Below, piece by piece: positions 1 to 9,297 of a stretch of 64,000 nt of DNA (positions are counted from its first letter, which is position 1; each line of letters begins with the position of its first letter). Origin of the DNA: Pseudomonas izuensis (GTDB lineage: Bacteria > Pseudomonadota > Gammaproteobacteria > Pseudomonadales > Pseudomonadaceae); contig NZ_WTFT01000003.1 of assembly GCF_009861505.1 (NCBI RefSeq), positions 209,384 through 273,383 of the forward strand. The letters are read 5' to 3'. The position numbers were made by a program, and so were the translations under genes. The notes under the pieces were generated by a model. The model was not told the origin of the DNA and made no database searches. It saw only the letters and a program-made list of their open reading frames with translations.

Positions 1-2763
1 GCCCAGTGACGGAAACAGTTGCGTATCGAGGCGATTGTCCCAAGTGAACTCATGCTCGGGCAGCGGGTAACCCAGCAGCGGATGGACGCGGTTACGGCTC
101 AGGTTGCCGGAAGACTCGGGCGTGTCGACATGCCAGTGACGCTCGCGTTGCCAAGCGTAGTTGGGCAGTTGCACGAACCGGCCGGTGTGGGGAAACAGGC
201 ATTGCAGGTCGATGTCGACGCCGGCAATCAGCACCTTAGCCAGTGTGCGATCGATCAGCTGCGGGCTTTCTTCACCGCGCAGCACCGTCGGGATAACAAC
301 GCCTTCCAGCGCCTGGCTGGCCAGTGCATCGGCCACATAGGCACGCAGGATCGGGTGTGGCCCGACTTCCACGAAGACGTTGTAGCCCTGCCTGGCGAGC
401 GCTTCACTCGCCGACTGGAACAACACCGGATACCGAATGTTTTTCCACCAGTATTCGGCGTCCAGATGCTCACCGGCCAGCACGTCACCGGCCACGGTCG
501 AATACATCGGGATGCGGGCTGGCCCCGGGACGACATCGCTCAATACGTCGATGACTTGATCGGCAATCACCTCCATCGCCGGCGAGTGGAACGCATAATC
601 GAGCGCCAGGCGACGGACGAACACCTGACGCTCGGTCAACGCCTGCTCCAGAATGTCCAGCGCGGGCACCGGACCGGCGACGGTTGCGCCTTTGAAGCTG
701 TTCTCGCCAGCGACCACCAGCTCGCCGTCCAGGCCGAGCGTTCGCAACAGGCTCACCGTGTCGGCACCGGACAAACCTACCGCCGCCATCTTGCCGCAGC
801 CCTTGGTCAAGCCTTGCAGGCGACTGCGATGGTAGATCACACGTGTGGCATCGCTCAGCGTCAGGGCACCGCATGCCCAGGCGGCAGCGACTTCACCGAC
901 GCTGTGACCAATGACGGCCACCGGCACCACGCCTTTTTCGGCCAGCATGCGGGTAACACCCACTTGCAATGCAAACAGCGCCGGTTGCGCGAATTCAGTC
1001 AGGTGATAACGGTCATCACCCTGCTCGCCCGCCAGTTCGCCAATCAATGAATAACCGGACAGCGGTTGGAAAATGGCGTCCACCTCGGCAACCGCCTGAT
1101 GGAAAACCGGGTCGGACAGCAATGACTTGCCCATGCCCTGCCACTGCGATCCATTGCCGGAGAAGACGAACACCGGCCCTTTTGCCTCATCCAGGGCACG
1201 GCCACTTTCCAGCACCGTCGACAACGCCGGAACGCCCGGCTCAGTGGCAAAGTCCAGCAGTGCCTGTGCACTCTCCAGTGTTTGTGCGCCAAACACCACG
1301 ACCCGTTGCGGGTGCAACTCGCGTCGAAAGATCGACTGGTAGGCCACGTCGTAAAGGTCCGTCGCCTCTGGCCCGGACAAGAATTGCGCGAGTTGTTCGG
1401 ACTGAGCAGCAAGCGCTGCGCTGTCCTTGGCAGTGACCATCAGCGGCACCGACTGCCCTTGCCGGCTCGGCGTTTGCGGCACAGGTGGCGGACTTTCCAG
1501 GATGACGTGGGCGTTGGCCCCGCCAAAACCAAAGGAATTGACCCCGACCACCAGTTTTCCGTCGGCTTTGAGCGCCTGGGTTTCGGTGACCACACTGAGG
1601 TTGAGGTCTGCGAACGGAATGTTCGGATTGAGTTTCTTGATGCCGATGGTGGCCGGTACCTTGCGTTCGACCACGCAGTACAACGCCTTCATCAAACCGG
1701 CAACACCCGAGGCGGCTTCCAGGTGCCCGATGTTGCTTTTGATCGAACCGATCAGCAGTGGCTTATCCACAGGGCGCTGCTGCCCCAGTGCCTCACCGAT
1801 GGCCCGGCTTTCGATCGGATCGCCCACTGGCGTGCCCGTACCGTGAGCTTCCAGGTAGTCGATGTCCGCCGCATCGATGCCGGCGACGTCATAGGCCTGC
1901 TTCATCAGGGCAATCTGCGCCGTCGCGCTCGGGACAGTCAGACTCGACTTTCGCCCATCTGTATTGGCCGCACTGCCGGCGACGACGGCCAGGATCTGGT
2001 TACCGTCCTGGATCGCTTTGTCGTAATCCTTCAGGTAGAACAGCCCCGCGCCTTCAGACCGGACATAGCCATCGGCGGATTCATCGAACACATGGCATTG
2101 CCCCGTGCGTGACAACATGGATGCCTTGGCAAAGATCAGGAAACCGAACGGGTGAAGATGCAGACTGACACCACCGGTAATCGCCTGCTCTATATCGCCG
2201 TTCTGAATGGCCTGGCAAGCCTGGTGAAAGGCGATCAGGGAAGAAGAGCACGCCGTGTCGATGGCCATGCTCGGACCTTGCAGGTCATAAAAGAAAGATA
2301 ACCGGTTGGCCGCGATACTGAAGGTATTACCGGTAGCGGTTGCGCCATCGACCGTCGACATGTCATGCGCCAGGCGATACCCATAGTCGACACTGGCAAT
2401 CCCCAGGTAAACACCGCAATCACTGCCACGCAGGCTCGACGGCTTGACGCCGGCGTTCTCGAACACTTCCCAGCCAAGCTCCAGCAACAGACGCTGCTGA
2501 GGGTCCATGACCGCCGCTTCACGAGGAGAAATATTGAAGAACCCGGCATCGAACGTCGAGATATCGCCCAGGGAACCGGCAGCAAACGTATAGGACGTCG
2601 CAGGGTTTGCCTTGTCCGGGTGCAGGAACTCGTCCTTGGACCAACGGGAAAAATCCGCTTGGGTAATAAAGCTCTGTCGATCCAGCAGGTGCGGCCAAAA
2701 AGTTGCAGTTGTAGAGCCTGGAAAACGGAACGACGTCCCTATAATTGCAACTTTCTTACGCAT
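1..2763 (-). CDS. Type I polyketide synthase, N-terminal part (KS-AT-start of DH), truncated by window edge
   Basis: Reading leftwards from an ATG at 2763, the frame stays open for 921 codons to the window edge, so the 3' part is missing. The ketosynthase begins directly at the N-terminus (MRKKVAIIGTSFRFPG) with no docking helix. The KS active-site Cys is about residue 172 (DTACSSSL), and its His residues are about 307 (EAHGTGT) and 347 (KSNIGH). An acyltransferase follows with Ser about 621 in GHSVGE and a YAFHSP motif where malonyl-specific ATs usually read HAFH. The last visible residues (HPLLGYPLPEHEFTWDN) look like the start of a dehydratase. KS-AT-DH order fits a reducing, possibly iterative, type I PKS that makes an unknown product from acyl-CoA units. 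The gene is divergent from aer. Product and cluster membership cannot be told from this window. Confidence 0.93.
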   Translation of the reverse strand, partial: MRKKVAIIGTSFRFPGSTTATFWPHLLDRQSFITQADFSRWSKDEFLHPDKANPATSYTFAAGSLGDISTFDAGFFNISPREAAVMDPQQRLLLELGWEVFENAGVKPSSLRGSDCGVYLGIASVDYGYRLAHDMSTVDGATATGNTFSIAANRLSFFYDLQGPSMAIDTACSSSLIAFHQACQAIQNGDIEQAITGGVSLHLHPFGFLIFAKASMLSRTGQCHVFDESADGYVRSEGAGLFYLKDYDKAIQDGNQILAVVAGSAANTDGRKSSLTVPSATAQIALMKQAYDVAGIDAADIDYLEAHGTGTPVGDPIESRAIGEALGQQRPVDKPLLIGSIKSNIGHLEAASGVAGLMKALYCVVERKVPATIGIKKLNPNIPFADLNLSVVTETQALKADGKLVVGVNSFGFGGANAHVILESPPPVPQTPSRQGQSVPLMVTAKDSAALAAQSEQLAQFLSGPEATDLYDVAYQSIFRRELHPQRVVVFGAQTLESAQALLDFATEPGVPALSTVLESGRALDEAKGPVFVFSGNGSQWQGMGKSLLSDPVFHQAVAEVDAIFQPLSGYSLIGELAGEQGDDRYHLTEFAQPALFALQVGVTRMLAEKGVVPVAVIGHSVGEVAAAWACGALTLSDATRVIYHRSRLQGLTKGCGKMAAVGLSGADTVSLLRTLGLDGELVVAGENSFKGATVAGPVPALDILEQALTERQVFVRRLALDYAFHSPAMEVIADQVIDVLSDVVPGPARIPMYSTVAGDVLAGEHLDAEYWWKNIRYPVLFQSASEALARQGYNVFVEVGPHPILRAYVADALASQALEGVVIPTVLRGEESPQLIDRTLAKVLIAGVDIDLQCLFPHTGRFVQLPNYAWQRERHWHVDTPESSGNLSRNRVHPLLGYPLPEHEFTWDNRLDTQLFPSLG

Positions 2764-3089
2764 TACGACTAGCCCTTTTTATACCCGGCCCCTTTTGAAG
2801 AGGGCCGAACAACAATCAAATTCCATTAATGTAAATGCTGGTAAACCGGCGACACCCTGGGTGTTAATTACGTCTTCCTACCTGACCGAAGATAACGCCC
2901 TACGCAAAATAGCGGCGAATCATACGCGCCGAGTCCATCAAGGGGAACCTGAAAAGTTCAACTGCCGGGCAGGAAAATTCCTTCAGTTCACGCTCCCGTT
3001 TTGAGACATACGTCAGGCTTTCGAAAAAATACTCAACAAATACACGACGCGGCCGACAACCTTTGAAAGCCTTGCGGATTAAACATGCC
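2764..3089. other. Divergent PKS/aer intergenic region with a palindrome
   Basis: This 326-bp stretch holds no convincing gene and must contain the two divergent promoters. It is less GC-rich than its flanks. The clearest element is a 13-nt perfect palindrome, ACACCCTGGGTGT, at 2852-2864, which could bind a regulator. No ANR-type box was found. Confidence 0.5.
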
Positions 3090-4655
3090 ATGCGTAACAA
3101 CCAGCCAATTACACAACGCGAACGGACCTTCCCGGCTCAGCAACGGTTGATTTCCACCACCGATTCCAAGGGCATGATCACCTACTGCAACGATGCCTTC
3201 GTCGAGATCAGCGGGTTTTCTCGTGAGGAACTGATCCGTGCGCCGCATAACCTGGTGCGTCATCCCGACGTTCCGGCTGCGGTGTTCGCACATATGTGGG
3301 GCACACTGAAACAAGGCTTGCCATGGATGGGTATTGTCAAGAATCGCTGCAAGAGCGGTGATCATTACTGGGTTAACGCCTACGTGACGCCGGTCTTCGA
3401 AGGCAATCAGGTGATCGGTTACGAGTCGGTGCGGGTCAAACCCACCGCCGAACAGGTCCGCCGCGCCGAAGCGCTCTACCAACGCATCAACCAGGGCAAG
3501 TCGGCCGTTCCTGCTACCGATAAATGGCTGCCGATCCTTCAGGATTGGCTGCCGTTCATTCTGGTTAGCCAGTTGAGCTTCACTATCGGTGCCTCGCTCA
3601 ACTCCCACTGGGGTTTCGCCCTGGCCGCCGGCCTTTCGGTGCCGCTGGGCCTGATGGGCCTGAGCTGGCAGCAACGCGGGATCAAGCGTCTGTTGCGACT
3701 GGCCGAGCAGACCACGTCCGACCCGTTGATCGCGCAGATGTACACCGACAGCCGCGGCGCCCAGGCGCGCCTGGAGATGTCGATTCTCAGTCAGGAAGCA
3801 CGCCTGAAAACCTGCCTGACCCGCCTGCAGGACACCGCCGAGCACCTGACCGACCAAGCGAAGCAGTCCGATGCCTTGGCGCATAACAGCTCCAGCGGCC
3901 TGGAACGCCAACGGGTGGAGACCGAGCAAGTGGCCACTGCCGTCAACCAGATGGCTGCCACCACTCAGGAAGTCGCCAGTCATGTACAGCGCACGGCCGA
4001 TGCGACGCAGGAAGCCAATCGCCTGACCGGCCGCGGTCGTGACATCGCCGGGGAAACCCGCGAAGCCATTCAGCGCCTGTCGGCCGCGGTCGGGGAAACC
4101 GGCCTGACCGTGACCCAACTGGCCAAGGACAGCAATGAGATTGGTGGCGTGGTCGACGTGATCAAGGGCATTGCCGACCAGACCAACCTGCTGGCGCTCA
4201 ACGCCGCCATCGAAGCGGCCCGTGCCGGTGAAATGGGTCGTGGCTTTGCGGTGGTGGCGGATGAAGTCCGGCAACTGGCGCAACGCACCAGCGAATCCAC
4301 CGGGCAGATTCATGCCCTGATCGCCAAACTGCAACAGACCGCAGGCACCGCGGTGCAAACCATGGAAGCCGGGCATCGCCAGGCCGAAGAGGGTGTGGCT
4401 CGGGTACTGGAAGCGGATCAGGCGCTGGTGGGGATCAGCGAAGCGGTGGCCAACATCACCGACATGACCACCCAGATCGCTGCTGCCACCGAAGAGCAAA
4501 GTGCCGTGGCCGAAGAAATCAGCCGCAACATTAGCAACATCTCGCACCTGGCCGACCAGACCTCGGAACAGGCGCAGAACTCGGCGCTACTGAGTGAAGA
4601 GCTGACCAAGACGGCCAATACTCAGTATTCGTTGGTGGAGCGGTTTAACCGCTGA
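3090..4655 (+). CDS. aer: Aerotaxis receptor Aer (PAS-containing methyl-accepting chemotaxis protein)
   Basis: The 521-residue product senses redox state and oxygen and signals through CheA/CheW to steer swimming. An N-terminal PAS domain (about residues 15-115, including [15 protein letters not shown] and the NLVRHPDVP segment typical of Aer) would hold FAD. A hydrophobic membrane anchor lies at about 150-195. The C-terminal half is the coiled-coil chemoreceptor signalling domain, with the conserved hairpin tip reading [19 protein letters not shown]. The ATG at 3090 is chosen over 3063 because it gives the usual Aer length and start (MRNNQPIT). It sits just upstream of the oxygen-respiration block, which matches its role. 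A strong terminator follows. Confidence 0.95.
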   Translation: MRNNQPITQRERTFPAQQRLISTTDSKGMITYCNDAFVEISGFSREELIRAPHNLVRHPDVPAAVFAHMWGTLKQGLPWMGIVKNRCKSGDHYWVNAYVTPVFEGNQVIGYESVRVKPTAEQVRRAEALYQRINQGKSAVPATDKWLPILQDWLPFILVSQLSFTIGASLNSHWGFALAAGLSVPLGLMGLSWQQRGIKRLLRLAEQTTSDPLIAQMYTDSRGAQARLEMSILSQEARLKTCLTRLQDTAEHLTDQAKQSDALAHNSSSGLERQRVETEQVATAVNQMAATTQEVASHVQRTADATQEANRLTGRGRDIAGETREAIQRLSAAVGETGLTVTQLAKDSNEIGGVVDVIKGIADQTNLLALNAAIEAARAGEMGRGFAVVADEVRQLAQRTSESTGQIHALIAKLQQTAGTAVQTMEAGHRQAEEGVARVLEADQALVGISEAVANITDMTTQIAAATEEQSAVAEEISRNISNISHLADQTSEQAQNSALLSEELTKTANTQYSLVERFNR

Positions 4656-4669
4656 TTGATGCTGCGAAT

Positions 4670-4706
4670 AAAAAAACCCGGACGGTGAAAGCCTCCGGGT
4701 TTTTTA
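4670..4706 (+). terminator. Rho-independent terminator after aer
   Basis: An inverted repeat (AAACCCGGA with TCCGGGTTT, loop around GGTGAAAGCC) is followed by a T run, 15 bases after the aer stop codon. The A run on the left could let it work for the opposite strand too. Confidence 0.85.
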
Positions 4707-4742
4707 TTGCCACTCTGGAAGTGATGTTGCCTGTTAGGGCCT

Positions 4743-4827
4743 CATCGCGGGCAAGCCTTGCTCCCACAGGTCATGTGTTGTTCATGCGGGCACCGATCAC
4801 CTGTGGGAGCAAGGCTTGCCCGCGATG
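4743..4827. repeat. REP inverted pair (GGGCAAGCCTTGCTC type)
   Basis: Two 27-nt arms (4743-4769 and 4801-4827) are perfect inverted copies of each other, with core CGGGCAAGCCTTGCTCCCAC. They lie between the convergent aer and hydrolase genes. Each arm is itself a short imperfect hairpin, as in pseudomonad REP sequences. Confidence 0.88.
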
Positions 4828-4851
4828 GGGGCCTCACTGACACCGCAAACC

Positions 4852-5529
4852 TCACTGAAGAAATGCTGCCACCTTCCCCGCCGCAGCCGCCAAATGCTGC
4901 TCATGGCTAAACCCCGACGCCTTCAGCGGCTTCAAATCATGATCCCCCGCTACGAGCCAGAAAACTTCGATACTTGATGACAGATCGTACCCCTCGACCG
5001 CCTCACGATTGCCCAACGCATCCCGCTCCCCTTGCACGATCAACGTCCGCGTCTTCAACCCGGCCAAATGCTCGACCCGCGGCTTCTCCGGTTTGCCCAC
5101 GGCATAAAACGGATAGCCCAGGCACACCAGCGCATCCGCGCCCAGCTCATCCGCGAGCAGACTGGCCATCCGCCCGCCCATGGACTTGCCGCCAATGGCC
5201 AGTGGCCCGGCGACATGGCGTCGCACCTGGGCATACACCTCACGCCAACACTCCATCAGCTTCGGCGCCGGATTGGGTGGACGCTTGCCGCCATCGACAC
5301 GCCGTTGCGCCATGTACGCAAACTCGAAGCGCAGCACATTGATGCCAAGCGCCGCCAGGCGTGCGGCCATGTCGTTCATCCAGTCGCTGTCCATCGGCGC
5401 GCCGGCACCGTGGGCGAGGATCAGCGTGGCCGATGCCGGCGCGGCCGCGGCATTCCACAACCATCCATGTTGCTGCACGCACTGCGCCCATTGATCCCCG
5501 TCAATACCGGCCTTGTGCTGTTTGTCCAT
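4852..5529 (-). CDS. Alpha/beta hydrolase, KANL3/Tex30-like family
   Basis: A 225-residue cytoplasmic protein with an alpha/beta-hydrolase layout. The nucleophile elbow GGKSMGG puts Ser at 116, GERDALG offers the acid at Asp170, and GDHDLKP the His at 197. LILAHGAGAPMDSDWM (residues 36-51) resembles the oxyanion-loop region of Tex30/KANL3-like and dienelactone-hydrolase-like proteins. The substrate is unknown. The start at 5529 (MDKQHKAG) is preferred over an upstream ATG because a GAGGCAAG ribosome site sits just before it. The gene is divergent from ccoN2, and its first codons contain an ANR-type box (5491-5504). Confidence 0.85.
   Translation of the reverse strand: MDKQHKAGIDGDQWAQCVQQHGWLWNAAAAPASATLILAHGAGAPMDSDWMNDMAARLAALGINVLRFEFAYMAQRRVDGGKRPPNPAPKLMECWREVYAQVRRHVAGPLAIGGKSMGGRMASLLADELGADALVCLGYPFYAVGKPEKPRVEHLAGLKTRTLIVQGERDALGNREAVEGYDLSSSIEVFWLVAGDHDLKPLKASGFSHEQHLAAAAGKVAAFLQ
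5491..5504 (+). promoter_or_regulatory. Probable ANR (FNR-type) box upstream of ccoN2
   Basis: TTGATCCCCGTCAA matches the FNR/ANR consensus TTGAT-N4-ATCAA at 9 of 10 positions. It lies 117 bp upstream of the ccoN2 ATG, inside the first codons of the divergent hydrolase gene. A possible -10 element, TATAAC, is at 5552-5557, which would place the box near -65 (class I spacing). In P. aeruginosa the cco2 operon is known to be ANR-activated. Promoter geometry here is inferred. Confidence 0.65.
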
Positions 5530-5620
5530 GCTTGCCTCGCTTTTAGTCTGCCTATAACTCCAGGCGAAGGGGACGTTGCCTTGCACGCGCCCGATTCGGC
5601 TGAACCGTGGATGGGGAACC

Positions 5621-7045
5621 ATGAACACTTCTATCAGTACCGCCTACAACTACAAGGTGGTCCGCCAATTCGCCATTATGACGGTGGTGTGGGGCATCGT
5701 CGGCATGGGGCTCGGGGTTTTTCTCGCCGCCCAGTTGGTCTGGCCCGAACTCAACTTCAATTTGCCGTGGACCAGTTTCGGCCGTTTGCGCCCGCTGCAC
5801 ACCAACGCGGTGATCTTCGCCTTCGGCGGCTGCGCCCTGTTCGCCAGTTCGTTGTACTCGGTTCAGCGCACCTGCCAGACACAATTGTTTGCGCCGAAAA
5901 TCGCCGCGTTCTGCTTCTGGGGCTGGCAGTTGGTGATCCTGCTGGCGGCTATCAGCCTGCCCTTGGGTTACACCAGTTCCAAGGAGTACGCCGAGCTGGA
6001 ATGGCCGATCGACATCCTGATCACCATCGTCTGGGTCGCCTACGCCATCGTGTTCTTTGGCACGGTGATGAAGCGCAAGACCAAGCACATCTATGTGGGC
6101 AATTGGTTCTTCGGCGGGTTCATCATCACCGTCGCCATCCTGCACATCGTCAACAACCTTGAGTTGCCGGTGAGTTTCACCAAGTCCTACTCGCTGTATT
6201 CCGGTGCCACCGATGCGATGGTGCAATGGTGGTACGGCCACAACGCCGTGGGCTTTTTCCTCACCGCCGGCTTCCTCGGCATGATGTATTACTTCGTGCC
6301 GAAACAGGCAGAACGCCCGGTGTATTCCTATCGCCTGTCCATCGTGCACTTCTGGGCGCTGATCACCCTGTACATCTGGGCCGGCCCCCACCACCTTCAC
6401 TACACCGCGCTGCCGGACTGGGCGCAGTCGCTGGGCATGGTGATGTCGCTGATCCTGCTGGCGCCGAGCTGGGGCGGCATGATCAACGGCATGATGACCC
6501 TGTCTGGCGCCTGGCATAAGTTGCGCAGCGACCCGATCCTGCGCTTCCTCGTGGTCTCCCTGGCGTTCTACGGCATGTCGACCTTCGAAGGGCCGATGAT
6601 GGCGATCAAGACGGTCAACGCCCTCTCCCACTACACCGACTGGACCATCGGCCACGTACACGCCGGTGCGCTCGGCTGGGTGGCGATGATTTCCATCGGT
6701 GCGCTGTATCACATGATCCCGAAAGTCTTCGGACGCGAACAGATGCACAGCATCGGCCTGATCAACGCGCACTTCTGGCTCGCCACCATCGGCACCGTGT
6801 TGTACATCGCCTCGATGTGGGTCAACGGCATCGCCCAGGGCCTGATGTGGCGCGCGGTGAACGAGGACGGCACGCTGACCTACTCCTTCGTCGAAACCCT
6901 GGTGGCCAGCCACCCGGGCTTCGTTGTGCGACTGGTGGGCGGGGCGATCTTCCTCAGCGGCATGCTGCTGATGGCCTACAACACCTGGCGCACCGTGCGG
7001 GCCTCGCAGCCTGCCGCCGTCGCCGCTGCCGCGCAGATGGCTTGA
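5621..7045 (+). CDS. ccoN2: cbb3-type cytochrome c oxidase subunit I, copy 2
   Basis: The catalytic, multi-pass inner-membrane subunit (474 residues) of a high-affinity cbb3 oxidase, reducing O2 to water with proton pumping. Haem and copper ligands are visible in [11 protein letters not shown], the adjacent His pair in [10 protein letters not shown], and [10 protein letters not shown]. The ATG at 5621 ([12 protein letters not shown]) matches the usual CcoN start; an in-frame ATG 45 bases upstream would give an atypical extension. It is the first gene of a four-gene operon. By order (upstream copy, near the hydrolase, with an ANR box) it corresponds to the microaerobically induced cco2 operon of P. 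aeruginosa. It shares long identical DNA tracts with ccoN1. Confidence 0.96.
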   Translation: MNTSISTAYNYKVVRQFAIMTVVWGIVGMGLGVFLAAQLVWPELNFNLPWTSFGRLRPLHTNAVIFAFGGCALFASSLYSVQRTCQTQLFAPKIAAFCFWGWQLVILLAAISLPLGYTSSKEYAELEWPIDILITIVWVAYAIVFFGTVMKRKTKHIYVGNWFFGGFIITVAILHIVNNLELPVSFTKSYSLYSGATDAMVQWWYGHNAVGFFLTAGFLGMMYYFVPKQAERPVYSYRLSIVHFWALITLYIWAGPHHLHYTALPDWAQSLGMVMSLILLAPSWGGMINGMMTLSGAWHKLRSDPILRFLVVSLAFYGMSTFEGPMMAIKTVNALSHYTDWTIGHVHAGALGWVAMISIGALYHMIPKVFGREQMHSIGLINAHFWLATIGTVLYIASMWVNGIAQGLMWRAVNEDGTLTYSFVETLVASHPGFVVRLVGGAIFLSGMLLMAYNTWRTVRASQPAAVAAAAQMA

Positions 7046-7055
7046 GGAGTCCGCC

Positions 7056-7664
7056 ATGAAACACGAAACAATTGAGAAAAACGTCGGCCTGCTGATGCTA
7101 TTGATGGTGTTCGCCGTGAGCATCGGCGGCCTGACTCAGATCGTCCCGTTGTTCTTCCAGGACGTGACCAATAAACCGGTAGACGGCATGAAGCCCTACA
7201 CCGCACTGCAGCTCGAAGGGCGCGACATCTATATCCGCGAAGGCTGCGTCGGTTGCCACTCGCAGATGATCCGCCCGTTTCGCGCCGAGACCGAACGCTA
7301 TGGCCACTACTCGGTTGCCGGTGAAAGTGTCTGGGATCACCCGTTCCTGTGGGGTTCGAAACGTACCGGTCCGGACCTGGCCAGGGTCGGCGCGCGTTAC
7401 TCGGATGACTGGCACCGTGCGCATTTGTACAACCCGCGCAACGTGGTGCCGGAATCGAAGATGCCTGCCTATCCATGGTTGGTAGCCAATCAACTCGACA
7501 GCAGCCACACCGAAACCAAGCTCAAGGCCATGCGCACCCTGGGCGTGCCGTACACCGACGACGACATCGCCGGAAGTGTCGAGTCACTCAAGGGCAAGTC
7601 TGAAATGGACGCACTGGTTGCTTATCTGCAAGTGCTCGGCACTGCCATCAAGAGCAAGAGGTGA
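7056..7664 (+). CDS. ccoO2: cbb3-type cytochrome c oxidase subunit II (mono-haem), copy 2
   Basis: The 202-residue membrane-anchored cytochrome c subunit passes electrons from CcoP to CcoN. One N-terminal transmembrane helix (about residues 10-32) is followed by a periplasmic domain with a single haem-c site, CVGCH, at Cys64/Cys67/His68. It starts 10 bases after the ccoN2 stop with an AGGAG site (TTGAGGAGTCCGCC before the ATG). Its length equals the copy-1 protein, and most residues are identical to it. Confidence 0.96.
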   Translation: MKHETIEKNVGLLMLLMVFAVSIGGLTQIVPLFFQDVTNKPVDGMKPYTALQLEGRDIYIREGCVGCHSQMIRPFRAETERYGHYSVAGESVWDHPFLWGSKRTGPDLARVGARYSDDWHRAHLYNPRNVVPESKMPAYPWLVANQLDSSHTETKLKAMRTLGVPYTDDDIAGSVESLKGKSEMDALVAYLQVLGTAIKSKR

Positions 7665-7667
7665 ACC

Positions 7668-7865
7668 ATGGTCTTTGAACTTACAACTGGAATGATCCGC
7701 GGCCTGGGCACGGTCGTGGTGTTCGTCGCCTTCGTCGGCCTGACCCTGTGGGTGTTCAACGCCAAGCGCAGCCCGGAATTCGCCGAGGCGCGCCTGTTGC
7801 CGTTCGCCGATGAGCCACAACCCGATAACAGCCAAGAACCTGCCACAAGGAGTACCCGGCCATGA
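7668..7865 (+). CDS. ccoQ2: cbb3-type cytochrome oxidase subunit CcoQ, copy 2
   Basis: A 65-residue single-pass membrane protein with one hydrophobic helix (about residues 10-30) and a charged cytoplasmic tail containing LLPFADEPQ. CcoQ is known to stabilise the assembled oxidase. It starts 3 bases after the ccoO2 stop, and its stop overlaps the ccoP2 start by 4 bases (ATGA), indicating translational coupling. Its tail is a little longer than that of the copy-1 protein. Confidence 0.93.
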   Translation: MVFELTTGMIRGLGTVVVFVAFVGLTLWVFNAKRSPEFAEARLLPFADEPQPDNSQEPATRSTRP

Positions 7866-8815
7866 CCACCTTCTGGAGTACGTGGATCTGCGTACTGACC
7901 ATCGGCAGCCTGATCGGCCTGACCTGGTTGCTGATCGGCACCCGTCGGGGAGAAACCAAGGGCAGCGTGGACCAGACCATGGGCCACAGCTTCGATGGCA
8001 TCGAGGAGTACGACAACCCGTTGCCGCAATGGTGGTTCATGTTGTTCGCCGGCACTCTGGTGTTTGCCGTCGGCTACCTGATCCTCTATCCGGGCCTGGG
8101 CAACTGGAAAGGTATCCTGCCCGGCTACGACAACGGCTGGACCGGCGTGCACGAATGGGAAAAGGAGATGGACAAGGCTGACGCGAAGTTCGGACCGATC
8201 TTCGCCAAATTCGCCGCCATGCCGCTGGAAGAAGTGGCCAAGGACCCACAAGCGCTGAAAATGGGTGGTCGTTTGTTCGCCTCCAACTGCTCGGTGTGCC
8301 ACGGCTCGGATGCCAAGGGTGCGTTCGGTTTCCCCAATCTGACCGACAGTGACTGGCGCTGGGGCGGCGACGCACAAACCATCAAGACCACCATCATGGG
8401 CGGGCGCATGGCGGCGATGCCGGCCTGGGGTGAAATCCTTGGCGAGGCCGGCGTGAAAAACGTGGCGGCTTATGTGCGTCATGGGCTGGCTGGCCTGCCG
8501 CTGCCGGCCGATGACACCGCCGACCTGCAAGCCGGGCAGCAAGTGTTCAGTACCACCTGTACAGCCTGTCACGGGGCAAACGGCCAGGGCACCGAAGCCA
8601 TGGGGGCGCCGAATCTGACACACCCGACCGCGTTCATCTACGGTTCGAGCCTGGCCCAGCTGCAACAGACCATTCGCCATGGTCGTCAGGGGCACATGCC
8701 GGCACAGAGCGAGCTGCTGGGTAACGATAAGGTGCAACTGCTGGCCGCGTATGTGTACAGCCTGTCCCACGGATTGAATACCGAACGGTTGCAGGCCGAA
8801 GGCAAAAGCCAGTAA
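7862..8815 (+). CDS. ccoP2: cbb3-type cytochrome c oxidase subunit III (di-haem), copy 2
   Basis: The 317-residue di-haem cytochrome c subunit takes electrons from soluble cytochrome c. Two N-terminal transmembrane segments (about 8-26 and 57-76) are followed by two periplasmic cytochrome domains with haem sites CSVCH (Cys143/Cys146) and CTACH (Cys233/Cys236). It is about ten residues shorter than copy 1, mainly in the loop after LPGYDN, where copy 1 carries extra residues. It is the last gene of the operon; a hairpin follows. Confidence 0.96.
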   Translation: MTTFWSTWICVLTIGSLIGLTWLLIGTRRGETKGSVDQTMGHSFDGIEEYDNPLPQWWFMLFAGTLVFAVGYLILYPGLGNWKGILPGYDNGWTGVHEWEKEMDKADAKFGPIFAKFAAMPLEEVAKDPQALKMGGRLFASNCSVCHGSDAKGAFGFPNLTDSDWRWGGDAQTIKTTIMGGRMAAMPAWGEILGEAGVKNVAAYVRHGLAGLPLPADDTADLQAGQQVFSTTCTACHGANGQGTEAMGAPNLTHPTAFIYGSSLAQLQQTIRHGRQGHMPAQSELLGNDKVQLLAAYVYSLSHGLNTERLQAEGKSQ

Positions 8816-8831
8816 TCGCTGACCGCTCTAT

Positions 8832-8862
8832 TGCCGCATTCTCCTGAATGCGGCAGTTCCCT
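8832..8862 (+). terminator. Probable terminator after ccoP2
   Basis: A perfect 10-bp stem (TGCCGCATTC / GAATGCGGCA) with a 4-base loop begins 17 bases after the ccoP2 stop. The tail (GTTCCCTTCTCC) is pyrimidine-rich but poor in consecutive T, so termination may be partial. Confidence 0.6.
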
Positions 8863-9297
8863 TCTCCTTTGCGACTCATTGTCGCACCCTCGAATAGTCC
8901 GCCTTTCGAATCCTCTGATTCGGGTCTACGCTTTCCCCGAAGCGGACTGGCCGGTGCCGGTTCCAGGTCGACCCTGAAGGACGTGTTCGACGAATCTGCC
9001 CGATGACAGGCCGCAAAGGCTGGTAGATACCGGCTGTCGCGCCAATTGCCTTCGGTCACCCAATCGTTGCTTTTGAACACACCCCGTTACATCCGACCTG
9101 ACCCCTTTGCCTGATCAGTCTTCCGGGACGTTTTTCCGGTGGCCAATTTTGTCCCTACGCGGCGCATGGAAAGGCCGCAGAATCAGCATTTGAAAGCATT
9201 GACCCAGGTCATGGCGCGTTGCAATGACCCCCCGCTTTCTACATACTTGCGGCCGATTTTTAATCCTAATAAAACACCCAAACCGTGGAACCTTAGA
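8863..9297. other. Intergenic region between the cco2 and cco1 operons
   Basis: This stretch of about 435 bp separates the two oxidase operons and should hold the cco1 promoter. I find no ANR box, consistent with cco1 being constitutive in P. aeruginosa. A nested hairpin lies at 8896-8948: outer arms AGTCCGC (8896-8902) and GCGGACT (8942-8948), inner stem CGAATC-CTCT-GATTCG (8907-8922). No convincing gene is present; in-frame extension of ccoN1 upstream to 9139 is open but lacks CcoN similarity. Confidence 0.5.

Noticed and set aside
3033..4547. Long open frame (504 codons) antisense to aer
   Set aside because: It mirrors the codon structure of the real chemoreceptor gene and encodes a His/Gly-rich product with no family resemblance; typical of GC-rich DNA.
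5552..7123. 523-codon open frame antisense to ccoN2 (and the matching one antisense to ccoN1 at 9115-10737)
   Set aside because: Both exist only because the two ccoN copies share codon usage; the products are His/Gly/Asp-rich shadows.
8896..8948. Integron attC-like site
   Set aside because: The nested stems lack the conserved R'/R'' core sites, and no integrase or cassette array is present.
9139..9297. N-terminal extension of ccoN1 (53 codons)
   Set aside because: The extra residues are unlike any CcoN N-terminus and the copy-2 protein starts at the equivalent internal Met.
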